This document shows positions 54,563 through 62,575 of a DNA stretch of 64,000 nucleotides, one piece after another. The notes beneath the pieces were generated by a model. That model did no database searches. It had not been told where the DNA came from and was given only the letters and a program-made list of their open reading frames with translations. Every line of letters begins with the position of its first letter. The stretch's first letter is position 1. The stretch spans positions 1 to 64,000 of the forward strand of contig DASXEH010000018.1 of the NCBI GenBank assembly GCA_036490215.1, read 5' to 3'. Source of the stretch: JASHSH01 sp036490215 (lineage in GTDB: Bacteria; Pseudomonadota; Alphaproteobacteria; Rhodospirillales; Magnetospirillaceae). Made by a program: the position numbers and the translations under genes.

Positions 54563-55609
54563 ATGGCTAGAAGCGATCTATTGGTGTCATTGGTTAAGGC
54601 GAGCGCCGCGGGCGATCGCGCGACGATGACTACTGCCGTCGAAGCGATTGTTGCCGAGGAACGCGCGAAGAGTCATCACGTTCTCGCCGATCGTTTGCAT
54701 CGTGCTCTGCAAAATGTGCCTGTTACCACCTCAAGTGAATTGCGTCGCCCGAATACCGCCGGTCGCGATTTCGTGATCGAATCTGAGCCGCATGTGACGC
54801 TCGATAGTTTGATACTGACGTTGCCGGCCGAACAGCTCAGCCGTCAGCTAATCGACGAACAGCGCCGCGCGGATCTTCTTCGCGCTCAAGGGATGCAGCC
54901 GCGGCATCGAGTGCTGCTGTCCGGGCCGCCCGGCAATGGAAAGACATCGCTTGCTGAAGCGATCGCCGAAGCTGTCGCTGTCCCGCTATTGACGGTGCGG
55001 TACGACGCATTGGTGGGTGCTTATCTTGGCGAAACTAATGCCCGCCTTTCGCGACTGTTTGAGTACGTCCGCGCGACGCCATGCGTTCTCTTCTTCGATG
55101 AGTTCGATGCTGTCGGTAAGGAGCGGGGTGACGTTCACGAGACGGGTGAAATCAAACGCGTAGTGTCCTTCCTATTGATGCAGCTCGATCAATTGCCTAG
55201 CTACTCGATCGTGGTCGCCGCGACGAACCATGCAGAATTGCTAGACCGCGCGGTTTGGCGTCGTTTCCAGCTTCGGATCGATATGCCCTTGCCGTCGTTG
55301 GAGTCGATGGCCGTATTGGTGCAGCGGTTCTTTGACACTTGGCCTGAAGAGGCCGGTATTATGCCGACGACGGTCGCTACAGAAATGGGCGTGACGAGTT
55401 TCGCTGAATTATTTGAGTTTTGCCAAAATGTTCGCCGTCGGCATATATTGTCTCAGGGAGGGGAAGCCCTAAAGAGCGTCCTCGCTTACGAACTACGTCT
55501 CTGGAAGACCCGGATAAAGCCCTCGACCCATGGCGAGACCACCGGAACAACCGCTGTTGCGCCTCGACGCACCCGCGCCGATCGACCGGCGCCGGGGAAG
55601 CCGGAATAA
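54563..55609 (+). CDS. ietA: AAA ATPase, IetA component of an IetAS defence pair
   Basis: A 348-residue AAA+ protein. The N-terminal 100 residues are helical; the ATPase domain has Walker A LLSGPPGNGKTSLAEAI, Walker B CVLFFDEFDAVGKER, sensor VVAATNHAE and arginine-finger region VWRRFQLR. AAA ATPases paired with a subtilisin-like protease downstream make up IetAS, first known as a plasmid toxin-antitoxin pair in Agrobacterium and later as an anti-phage system. Here the protease gene begins 80 nt inside this gene, in another frame, so the two are translated together. A C-terminal basic tail overlaps that region. Confidence 0.85.
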   Translation: MARSDLLVSLVKASAAGDRATMTTAVEAIVAEERAKSHHVLADRLHRALQNVPVTTSSELRRPNTAGRDFVIESEPHVTLDSLILTLPAEQLSRQLIDEQRRADLLRAQGMQPRHRVLLSGPPGNGKTSLAEAIAEAVAVPLLTVRYDALVGAYLGETNARLSRLFEYVRATPCVLFFDEFDAVGKERGDVHETGEIKRVVSFLLMQLDQLPSYSIVVAATNHAELLDRAVWRRFQLRIDMPLPSLESMAVLVQRFFDTWPEEAGIMPTTVATEMGVTSFAELFEFCQNVRRRHILSQGGEALKSVLAYELRLWKTRIKPSTHGETTGTTAVAPRRTRADRPAPGKPE

Positions 55610-58043
55610 TCCTCAGATACGTAGGTTCAACCCTACCGAACAGGCCCAAACCGCTGCCGGCCAAAAGCTCACCCGTCTTACAGAGCAACTCGAAGCCAAT
55701 ACGCCGACACTTCAACTCCAGGCGGACCCGGCCGGGCTCGCGCCCGAGCGGCTTTTGGTATTCGAACTGACCGGGACGGTATCCAAATTCGAGCAAGCTG
55801 TCAGGCGGATCGAAGGGTTGGAGTTTCTGGGCGCTGAAGATCTCGATGACGATGACGTCGACGAGAATGCTGTCGTGTACCTGATGGTTCCTTCGGAGGG
55901 CGCGCTCGGCAATATCGTCAGTCTCTGGCGCTATTGGCAACGCACGGGTGACGTACCTTCTGGCTTCAGCGCATGGAAGACCCTTCTCACACAACTTAGA
56001 GACATCCGCCGCTGGGGTCCTCGAGATCGTATCGCGCACGCTGATATGGATGTGCTAAATGCTGAGGTCATGGCGGGACACGCGACGGTTCGCGTCGAAA
56101 TCGAGTTAGTGTTTCGTCTGAATGGCGATGTCATCGAACAAGAAGCACGCAGAGAAATTATCGAGAGAGGCGGTGTCATCGTCTCTCATTCGCGGATAGC
56201 AGGGGCTGGCTACCATGCACTCCTGGCTGATATCCCAACCCAAGTACTTCGAGAGGCACTTGAGTTAACGCCGGATGGCTTGGCCGGCAGCGACGTCATT
56301 TTACAAATCAGACCACAAAGCGTTTCGCAGGTTGTCCCGCTTGAAGCGATCGGCGCGGTGCCGCCACGTGTGCCGCATGCGGTCTCTGGAGACCCGATTG
56401 CTGCGGTCTTCGATGCGGTGCCTTTGTCCGCCCATCCTCAACTCGCCGGAACCTTGTCGGTCGACGATCTATTCGGTCTTGAGCCCGTGGCGGTCGGTCA
56501 ACGTCGGCATGGAACGGCAATGGCTTCTGCTGTTGTCCATGGTGATCTCAACGGCGCGTGGGTTCGCCCCCTGGAGCGGCCCGTTTATTTCGTGAACATG
56601 CTTTACGCAACTACCAATCTGGATCAGTCCGAGCGATTTCCAGATCGACTGCCGGCCGACTTGTTCGAGCAGGCGCTCGTGCGAATGCGCGAAGGCCCTT
56701 CACCGGCGGCACCCCACGTCGTCGTCATCAACGCGTCACTCGGCGATGCTAACAAGCCGTTCGCTGACCGTATGTCTGGTTGGGCGCGCGTCGTCGATTA
56801 TCTGGCCAGCAAATACGGAGTTCTGTTCGTCATCAGCGCCGGCAATCATCTCGGCCATCTCGAGACGCTGAACATGAACGCAACTCAGTTCGAGGACCTT
56901 CCGCTCGAAGAGAAGAGCCGCGTGGCTTTAGGAGCGAGCAAAGCGCAGATGGCGATGCGCCGCATCTTGGCGCCAGCCGAGGCGATCAACGCGATAACCG
57001 TAGGCGCATTGCATAACGACCAAGCTCCGAATCGCCACCTTCCCGCTTCGACTTTTGATGTTTGGGAAGGAACCGGACTGTGTACGATTTCGAGTGGCTT
57101 GGGGCCGGGCCATGGGGGTGCGACTAAGCCGGACATTCTTGCGCCGGGTGGCCGCCATCATGTTCGTCTATTAGCCAACGGCGACCACCATCGGCTTGCG
57201 CCTTTGGCGGTCAACGCAGGGACCTTCGGAGGTATAGCAGTCGCCGTCCCGCCTGCGGCAAATTCTCCCTCTCCCAATGTTGTAGGTCAGACGGTAGGAA
57301 GTAGTGTCGCTGCCGCTCTTGCGACAGGCGTCGCCGCCCGTGCGCATGAAGCTTTGGAGGCGGCGTATCCAGACTTCGTAGCACTCCCCAGCCGGCAACG
57401 CGCGGCGTTGCTCAAAGCGCTCTTGGTTCACGGAGCGCGTTGGACTCATGCTCATCTCCTGTTGACGGAGATTCTCGGTCCGTATGGTTCTCATCAGTCC
57501 TACCGCCGTAAGGACAATGTACGCCGGTATCTCGGATTCGGTGCGTATAATCCGGATCTAGCGATCAATTGCGCGGACGATCGCGCAACGCTTTGGGGTG
57601 TTGGCACCATCAATGCCGATGAAGGAAGACGCTTTCAGATTCCATGGCCTGATGCCATGTCGGGTAAGCCTCAACCTCACGGGTTTTTCGCTACGCTTGC
57701 TTGGTTTTCGCCTGCGCGACCGGGTGCGGTGGCCTACCGTGCTGTGCGCATGAAGATAGTCGATCCCAGCACTCTCGGCGTCGCAGGCATTCAAACTGTC
57801 AGCACGCAACCAGAGTCGAGGCAGGCGCACAAGGGGACGGTCGTCCATCGTCGATGGGATGGAGACAAGGCTGCAGCAATAGCGAGTAACGGCTTTATAC
57901 AGCTTGATGTCCAGCGTGAAGCGGATGACATCGAAGAGGAAGCTCATTTCGCCATTGTTGCGACCTTGGAGATGCCGGGAGAAGCGCAGGTCTATACGCA
58001 AGTACTCAATCGAGTCGGCATCAAGCCAAAGGTCGTTCCTTAG
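55530..58043 (+). CDS. ietS: Subtilisin-like (S8) serine protease, IetS component
   Basis: An 837-residue S8 protease without signal peptide, so probably cytoplasmic. The N-terminal 290 residues are an uncharacterised helical/beta domain. The catalytic set is Asp in IAAVFDAVPLSAHPQ, His in RRHGTAMASAVVHGD, oxyanion Asn in VISAGNHLGH and Ser in GQTVGSSVAAALATG. Partnered with the AAA ATPase as IetAS. In the known pair the ATPase is thought to restrain or deploy the protease. The first ATG begins MARPPEQPLLRLDAP; the gene overlaps ietA by 80 nt. Confidence 0.88.
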   Translation: MARPPEQPLLRLDAPAPIDRRRGSRNNPQIRRFNPTEQAQTAAGQKLTRLTEQLEANTPTLQLQADPAGLAPERLLVFELTGTVSKFEQAVRRIEGLEFLGAEDLDDDDVDENAVVYLMVPSEGALGNIVSLWRYWQRTGDVPSGFSAWKTLLTQLRDIRRWGPRDRIAHADMDVLNAEVMAGHATVRVEIELVFRLNGDVIEQEARREIIERGGVIVSHSRIAGAGYHALLADIPTQVLREALELTPDGLAGSDVILQIRPQSVSQVVPLEAIGAVPPRVPHAVSGDPIAAVFDAVPLSAHPQLAGTLSVDDLFGLEPVAVGQRRHGTAMASAVVHGDLNGAWVRPLERPVYFVNMLYATTNLDQSERFPDRLPADLFEQALVRMREGPSPAAPHVVVINASLGDANKPFADRMSGWARVVDYLASKYGVLFVISAGNHLGHLETLNMNATQFEDLPLEEKSRVALGASKAQMAMRRILAPAEAINAITVGALHNDQAPNRHLPASTFDVWEGTGLCTISSGLGPGHGGATKPDILAPGGRHHVRLLANGDHHRLAPLAVNAGTFGGIAVAVPPAANSPSPNVVGQTVGSSVAAALATGVAARAHEALEAAYPDFVALPSRQRAALLKALLVHGARWTHAHLLLTEILGPYGSHQSYRRKDNVRRYLGFGAYNPDLAINCADDRATLWGVGTINADEGRRFQIPWPDAMSGKPQPHGFFATLAWFSPARPGAVAYRAVRMKIVDPSTLGVAGIQTVSTQPESRQAHKGTVVHRRWDGDKAAAIASNGFIQLDVQREADDIEEEAHFAIVATLEMPGEAQVYTQVLNRVGIKPKVVP

Positions 58044-58195
58044 GCCACCTATGTAAAGCCACGCAGTTCATTCAATTCCCAAATGTGGCCCACAAGACGA
58101 AGCGACCCAATTCATGGTCGCCATATATTTGACCGCACTTGGCGCGTGGCGTCGGTTGAGCCGACTGAATTGCGGCATAGGCCGGCAGGCGCGGA

Positions 58196-58459
58196 TCAGC
58201 TTTCAGAATGGCTACGTTTGCGGGGGCCAGGCCGACCCTTACTCGTCACCGTCACATCTTTGAGCAACTCCACAGGCTGGACCTTCAGTGCCTGCGCAAG
58301 CTCAGCGATCATTACTAGGGATGGATTGGCGATACCTCGTTCGATGTCGCTCAGATAGGTGACGCTCAGTCCCGCGGAAAACGCGAGGTCCTCTTGAGAC
58401 AGTTCGCGGTGCTGGCGCAATTGTCGAAGACTTGACCCGAACTGCCTGCGAACGTCCAT
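58196..58459 (-). CDS. XRE-family helix-turn-helix repressor
   Basis: An 87-residue DNA-binding protein. The HTH spans residues 12-60 (LRQHRELSQEDLAFSAGLSV, then YLSDIERGIANPS); the C-terminus is a short basic tail. Such single-domain XRE proteins repress their own and a neighbouring promoter. It is divergent from the 81-residue gene, and repeated sites lie in the 98 bp between them. Confidence 0.85.
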   Translation of the reverse strand: MDVRRQFGSSLRQLRQHRELSQEDLAFSAGLSVTYLSDIERGIANPSLVMIAELAQALKVQPVELLKDVTVTSKGRPGPRKRSHSES

Positions 58460-58500
58460 GCAGGCCAGTGATCATCATTGTCTGGAATCTCACCATAAGG

Positions 58501-58531
58501 TATACCTGAAGTATTCAGATATACCTGAAGT
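58501..58531. promoter_or_regulatory. Paired operator-like direct repeats between divergent genes
   Basis: TATACCTGAAGT occurs twice, exactly, at 58501-58512 and 58520-58531 (19 bp apart). The first copy reads into CTGAA-gta-TTCAG, a small dyad. They lie between the XRE gene and the 81-residue gene, so binding by the XRE protein is likely. Confidence 0.6.
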
Positions 58532-58557
58532 CGTTTTGGTCGCCGGGGAGCTGCGGA

Positions 58558-58803
58558 ATGACGCCTACCGAATTGAAAATTGCGGTCGCGCCGATCAAGC
58601 AGAACGTGGCTCAGTATTGCAATCAGATGATCCGGGAAGGACGGGATCCTATAGCCGTGCTGGCGGCCATGCTAGAGACCGCTGGCGATATCGGGATCAA
58701 CTTGATCGGTCGGGAAGGCACGATCGACATGCTTCGAGAGATGGTGCGGCAGACGAAGCGTGTGCAGCGCGTCGGGCAATTCGGCGAACTGGATGTTGGG
58801 TAG
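58558..58803 (+). CDS. Small protein of unknown function downstream of the repeated operator
   Basis: An 81-residue helical protein (MTPTELKIAVAPIKQNV start). The sequence is hydrophilic with an amphipathic middle (MIREGRDPIAVLAAMLETAG). GGGGAG lies 9 nt before the ATG. I do not recognise it. Its position across from an XRE repressor and before a membrane protein gene suggests it is part of the island's regulated module. Confidence 0.55.
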   Translation: MTPTELKIAVAPIKQNVAQYCNQMIREGRDPIAVLAAMLETAGDIGINLIGREGTIDMLREMVRQTKRVQRVGQFGELDVG

Positions 58804-58866
58804 AGAACTCAGCAGGCTGCGCTCCAGCAAGGTGGTGGCAGTCTCTAGCTGCGGGGAGCGTTGGCT

Positions 58867-59607
58867 ATGCCATCAGGGATAAGGCTTTCATCGGCGTCCG
58901 CGGGTATAAAATCGGTATTGGGATCGGCGCTCGGTGCGAGCGTGTCTGGACTTATCGCACTGCAGTTCGCTCCCATCCGAAGCTATTGGATTCTGGTAGG
59001 CGTCGTGTTCCTACTCTTAGCCCTGATTCTGGTGCGAGACATCGTTCTGACCGTCAGGAATATGAACCGATCCCACCAGTACCAGGACGTAGCGCTGCAA
59101 ACCCTGTCTGCGGCGCCAACGATCGATGGGGGCGTGACGGATTTCCAGCCGACCTTCGTTCATCGCATAAGCCAGCCTTGGCCCTTCGCGGTGGCGCTCG
59201 ACACACCGCGTGGCTTGGTTCGATTGGTAGATCAGACGGGAGAGCGGATCGTTCCCGCCGTAAAGCTGATCGCGGCCGAGGTGCAGAATCGTCAAGACGT
59301 GACCATCGAGGGGAAGGTTTCGGGTCGACCTTATGTAGGCGCGACTTTCCCAGGCGGAGCTACGGGAGGTTGGACGTTCGGCGCAAAAACCAAGTCGAAA
59401 GTCATCTATAAAGACAATGCGGTTCTGAACCTGGTTTGGGAGGGAGCAAACCATGCTCCCATTCGCCTTCAAATCCCCTTCGGAAGCCGGGTCAATCTGG
59501 CGAATGACTGGCTACTCGCGATCAGGTCCGCACGTGCCAGACTGGGTTCCTCGACCGGCAGTCAGGTCATAGACGCGCCCACTCCAGCAAAGGTGATCGC
59601 GGGCTAA
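58867..59607 (+). CDS. Membrane protein of unknown function
   Basis: A 246-residue protein with two helices near the N-terminus (SVLGSALGASVSGLIALQF and WILVGVVFLLLALILVRDIV) and a cytoplasmic or periplasmic beta-rich domain of about 170 residues (GGVTDFQPTFVHRISQPWPF). GGGGAG lies 8 nt before ATG 58867. No known family was recognised. Its stop shares CTAA with the convergent Fic gene. Possibly the effector of a small island module with the upstream gene, which is inference. Confidence 0.6.
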   Translation: MPSGIRLSSASAGIKSVLGSALGASVSGLIALQFAPIRSYWILVGVVFLLLALILVRDIVLTVRNMNRSHQYQDVALQTLSAAPTIDGGVTDFQPTFVHRISQPWPFAVALDTPRGLVRLVDQTGERIVPAVKLIAAEVQNRQDVTIEGKVSGRPYVGATFPGGATGGWTFGAKTKSKVIYKDNAVLNLVWEGANHAPIRLQIPFGSRVNLANDWLLAIRSARARLGSSTGSQVIDAPTPAKVIAG

Positions 59608-60359
59608 CGAAGACGTTGGATGGCATCGACGCATAGGTCGGCGAATGCCGAGCGCCACTTATCGACGCCGTCCGATGCGTGGGCGCGGCTAAGGATATCG
59701 GAACAAACAGCGCGGTTCTCCCAGAGTAACTGGGAGATCGGAAAAAACGGTAAGCCATCTTCGATCGCCATGGACTGAAGCAGAAGGCGCCCCGTGCGAC
59801 CGTTGCCGATAGAAAATGGCTGGATGCGATCGAACACAGCATAAGCATCTGCGAGTCGCGCCAGACGATGGCCGTCATATGTCTCTGCTGCGAAGGCCTG
59901 AGACCACCTGGCCATTGCATCGGGAATGTCGTGCGCAGGTATGCCCTGACCCGAGAAGGAGCCAGCTGCTCCCTCAATGTCGGTTCGCCAGACTCCGAGC
60001 GCGGGTGTGGGTACGAGACCTTCGAGAGCCATCTCGTGCAGTTCCAGAACAGTCTCACAGTCGCTCGCGGCGTGCATGGGGAGCACATAGGCGGGACGTA
60101 TCGCGAAGATGCGGGCCAGAGCTCGAAGAATATTTTTCGCAGCTAAGAGAGTGTGATTGTCCTCTTCGGGACTCGGACGCGATATGGAAAGGAAAAGCTC
60201 CTCGAAGTCGATGAGTTCTCCATCTAGGGCGAGTGTCCCAACAGCCTCAGCACATACCGAACGCTTCGACCTTGCGGATGTCCAAGCTGGTGCCGTTGGG
60301 CGCAGCAGCAATTCGCAACGCGCTTCATCGAAGCGCTCATATGCCTCACAAAGGCGCAT
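59604..60359 (-). CDS. Fic-domain protein with His-to-Gln change in the catalytic motif
   Basis: A 251-residue Fic/Doc-fold protein. The core motif that reads HPFxxGNGRxxR in active AMP-transferases is IQPFSIGNGRTGRLLL here, so the catalytic His is Gln while Phe, Gly-Asn-Gly and both Arg are kept. In the N-terminal part TLALDGE could be a variant of the inhibitory (S/T)xxxE(G/N) helix motif. The ATG at 60359 has a strong GGAGGTGATC SD. It may be a non-AMPylating or dead Fic that binds nucleotide, or use other chemistry. Confidence 0.85.
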   Translation of the reverse strand: MRLCEAYERFDEARCELLLRPTAPAWTSARSKRSVCAEAVGTLALDGELIDFEELFLSISRPSPEEDNHTLLAAKNILRALARIFAIRPAYVLPMHAASDCETVLELHEMALEGLVPTPALGVWRTDIEGAAGSFSGQGIPAHDIPDAMARWSQAFAAETYDGHRLARLADAYAVFDRIQPFSIGNGRTGRLLLQSMAIEDGLPFFPISQLLWENRAVCSDILSRAHASDGVDKWRSAFADLCVDAIQRLR

Positions 60360-60421
60360 GATCACCTCCGCTAATATCGACGCTTGCCTCAGTTACCAGA
60401 AGCGCCCGCGAGGTCTGACGG

Positions 60422-61138
60422 TCAGTCCGATGTTGCTTCGGACGCGCGCTTGGCGATCTGCTGAGCCTTAGTTGGCCGACCGCGTTGTCGGGAGCCGGCT
60501 TCCTTGTTCCTTTGGTGCTGGAGTTGCCACTCTCTCACGACACTCGGCAGCCATCGAGGGCCGCGTGTGCCAGGCAGGCGTGTCGGAGGCGGCAGGGACC
60601 AGCTGTAAGACGATAGTCTGTTGTAGATGGTCTGCTTGGAGCATCTCAGAACCTGAGCCAGTTGGCCGGCGTCCAGGTAGACGAGTTCCGCTGGAGGAGG
60701 TACCGATGCCGTCGGCACGCGAGAAATTTTCTTCCCGCGATCGGCTTCATTTGCGGTGTTGGCAGCCGATCCGATAAACCGGCATTCGGCGGTGCCGCTC
60801 GGAAGATCGTACGTGATTCGCATACGACCCTGCGGTCCGTCCGATGTTGCCACGAATGTCGGTGGGCAGCTTCCGTGCTGCGCGCTCAAAGCATCCGCGA
60901 CTGCGGCGCGCAGAGGGTTGTCGTTGATCTCGACAATTCGCTTCCCGTAATGCGCGGGCGCCGTCTCGGTCATGCCAGTGCATGCACGAAGGTCCACGGC
61001 ATGGAGCCAAAGATTTCTGGCTATCTCGACAATGCCATCGACATCGCCGAACTGGTGGATTTCAGATCGGGGATCGGCGATCACCCGGATACAGCTTTCC
61101 AATTCGCTTTTCGATGGAATGTTTGGAATGCTGTTCAT
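60422..61138 (-). CDS. HTH protein with excisionase/AlpA-like domain, beside the repeat array
   Basis: A 238-residue protein. The N-terminal half (about 1-130) has no recognisable domain. Residues about 150-200 read LDAGQLAQVLRCSKQTIYNR followed by LPGTRGPRWLPSVVREW, the pattern of an AlpA/MerR-like winged HTH in which the last part lies in the minor groove. The C-terminus is basic (GRPTKAQQIAKRASE). It could be the island's excisionase or the protein that reads the palindrome array just downstream (61.7-62.5 kb). Confidence 0.6.
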   Translation of the reverse strand: MNSIPNIPSKSELESCIRVIADPRSEIHQFGDVDGIVEIARNLWLHAVDLRACTGMTETAPAHYGKRIVEINDNPLRAAVADALSAQHGSCPPTFVATSDGPQGRMRITYDLPSGTAECRFIGSAANTANEADRGKKISRVPTASVPPPAELVYLDAGQLAQVLRCSKQTIYNRLSSYSWSLPPPTRLPGTRGPRWLPSVVREWQLQHQRNKEAGSRQRGRPTKAQQIAKRASEATSD

Positions 61139-61520
61139 GAGTATCTTTTAGCACACGAGCGACGTCTTGTCGCCGGGGCCTTCAGGTGTCTTCCAAATGA
61201 TTTTCTTTAAGCCGACGCGACGAGGTGCGGAGATGCGCCGCGACTCGGCAGCCTCGAGCGCGCGAGTTTTTGCGAGACGCTAGGAAGGCGCAGGAGGGCA
61301 ATTTCATTTCTCCCCGCACCCGGGCGTCGGAAAAATCGAATCGGGCAGTCCTGCTCAGCGAGAGCGCCGAGAAGCGATATTCACGAAGCGATGCCGAGGT
61401 CGATCGACGATGAGTTTTGGACCGCGAGCTTCACGCCCCGGCGAGGGTAGCGCGGAGCGCCCGCAAGCAAACTGCCAAGTTTGCGGTATTGCGCATTCAT
61501 AAATCAGGCGCTCTCGCCAA
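61139..61520. other. Gene-free stretch before the palindrome cluster
   Basis: I see no convincing gene here; short open frames are low-complexity Arg/Ala-rich shadows. It is the likely upstream region of the leftward HTH gene, with the ATTTGGAAGACACC/GGGGCC area near 61180 possibly holding its promoter. Confidence 0.4.
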
Positions 61521-61523
61521 GCG

Positions 61524-61690
61524 TTACTAGTAAAACATGTGTTACTAGTAATACATAACTACGCGCGCGTGCGCGCGTTAGTTATATATTCCTAGGAATA
61601 GATTCCTAGGAAGTTATGGCAAGAGGCTGGTCTGGAGGACGGGGGCACGCGCGTTAGTTATATATATTCCTAGGAATAGATTCCTAGGAT
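61524..61690. repeat. Cluster of CTAG-centred palindromes with alternating GC tract
   Basis: Perfect 10-bp palindromes TTACTAGTAA at 61524-61533 and 61542-61551 (ACATGT between), and TTCCTAGGAA at 61589-61598, 61603-61612, 61667-61676 and, with one change, 61681-61690. The TTCCTAGGAA pairs are each 14 bp apart and sit in a duplicated segment (CGCGCGTTAGTTATATATTC, period about 78). Between the groups ACGCGCGCGTGCGCGCGT (61561-61578) is an 18-bp alternating purine-pyrimidine run able to form Z-DNA. No gene overlaps. Confidence 0.85.
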
Positions 61691-61732
61691 TCCATGGCGA
61701 TCGATTTACCGACGCGAAAGAGTAGGCTCGCC

Positions 61733-62495
61733 GGTGTCACGTAGCAAATCGAGGGTGCCCGTGAGGATCGATTCCGGGCTCGGGTGGTGTCACGCAGTTT
61801 TGAGGGGCCGGCGGCCGGAGGCGTGCTGGTGTCACGCAGCAAATCGAGGGTCCCCGCGGGGATCGATTCCGGACTTGGGTGGTGTCACGCAGTTTTGAGG
61901 GTCCGGCGGCTGGAGGCGTGCTGGTGTCACGCAGCAAATCGAGGGTGCCCGCGGGGGTCGATTCCGGACTTGGGTGGTGTCACGCAGTTTTGCGGGTCCG
62001 GCGGCTGGAGACATGCTGGTGTCACGCAGCAAATCGAGGATGCCCGCGATGATCGATTCCAGGCTCGGGTGGTGTCACGCGGTTTTTGCTGTCAGGCGCC
62101 GCGGGGCGTGGTGGTGTCCCGCACCTAGCCTTGTGAAAAAGCTGTCGGAATGGGTGGTATCACGCCCTCGGCTTTTGAAGCCTTCGGAACTGGACATCAG
62201 GGGCGGCTGGTATCACCCCCGACCGTCACTACATGGGCGATCGGAGGGGGTGGTATCACCCCCTGAGCATTTGAAGTCGTCGGGACTGAATGCGGAGGGC
62301 GAGTGGTATCACCCCCAACCGCCACCATGTGAGTGATCGAAGGTGGTGGTATCACCCCCTCGGCTCTTGAGGCCGTCAGGGCTCGATCGGGAGGGCGGGT
62401 GGTGTCACCCCCGGCCGTCGTCACACGCACCGTCGAGCGGAGTGGTGTCACCCCCTCGACCGTTGATACGAGTTCTTCGAAGCGGATGGTGTCAC
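61733..62495. repeat. Seventeen-copy helically phased palindrome array
   Basis: GGT(G/A)TCAC(C/G), a short palindrome, starts at 61733, 61786, 61828, 61881, 61923, 61976, 62018, 62071, 62113 (one change), 62156, 62209, 62252, 62305, 62348, 62401, 62444 and 62488. Gaps alternate 53 and 42-43 bp. In the first half (to 62113) a 95-bp unit repeats almost perfectly, with two spacer types; in the second half the spacers differ but the period is 96 bp. As 42 and 53 bp are about four and five helical turns, the motifs face one side. 95 is not a multiple of 3, so it is not coding. The role is not known. Confidence 0.95.
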
Positions 62496-62575
62496 TACGT
62501 CGATCAAAGCGGCAGGAAGGATACTGAGACCGCTTCACGCCGGTGGCTCCTTCCATGTCAGGCTGCTACCGTCGG

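Noticed and set aside
58458..59411. A 317-codon plus frame across the operator and membrane protein
   Set aside because: It runs through the repeated operator and out of frame over two better-supported genes with good SD sites.
61733..62495. CRISPR array
   Set aside because: The repeated unit is only 8-9 bp, the intervening segments are themselves repeated, and no cas gene is present.
61737..62556. Open frames across the palindrome array on both strands
   Set aside because: They arise from GC-rich repeats whose 95-96 bp period shifts frame or merely repeats by chance; the peptides are low complexity and have no start signals.
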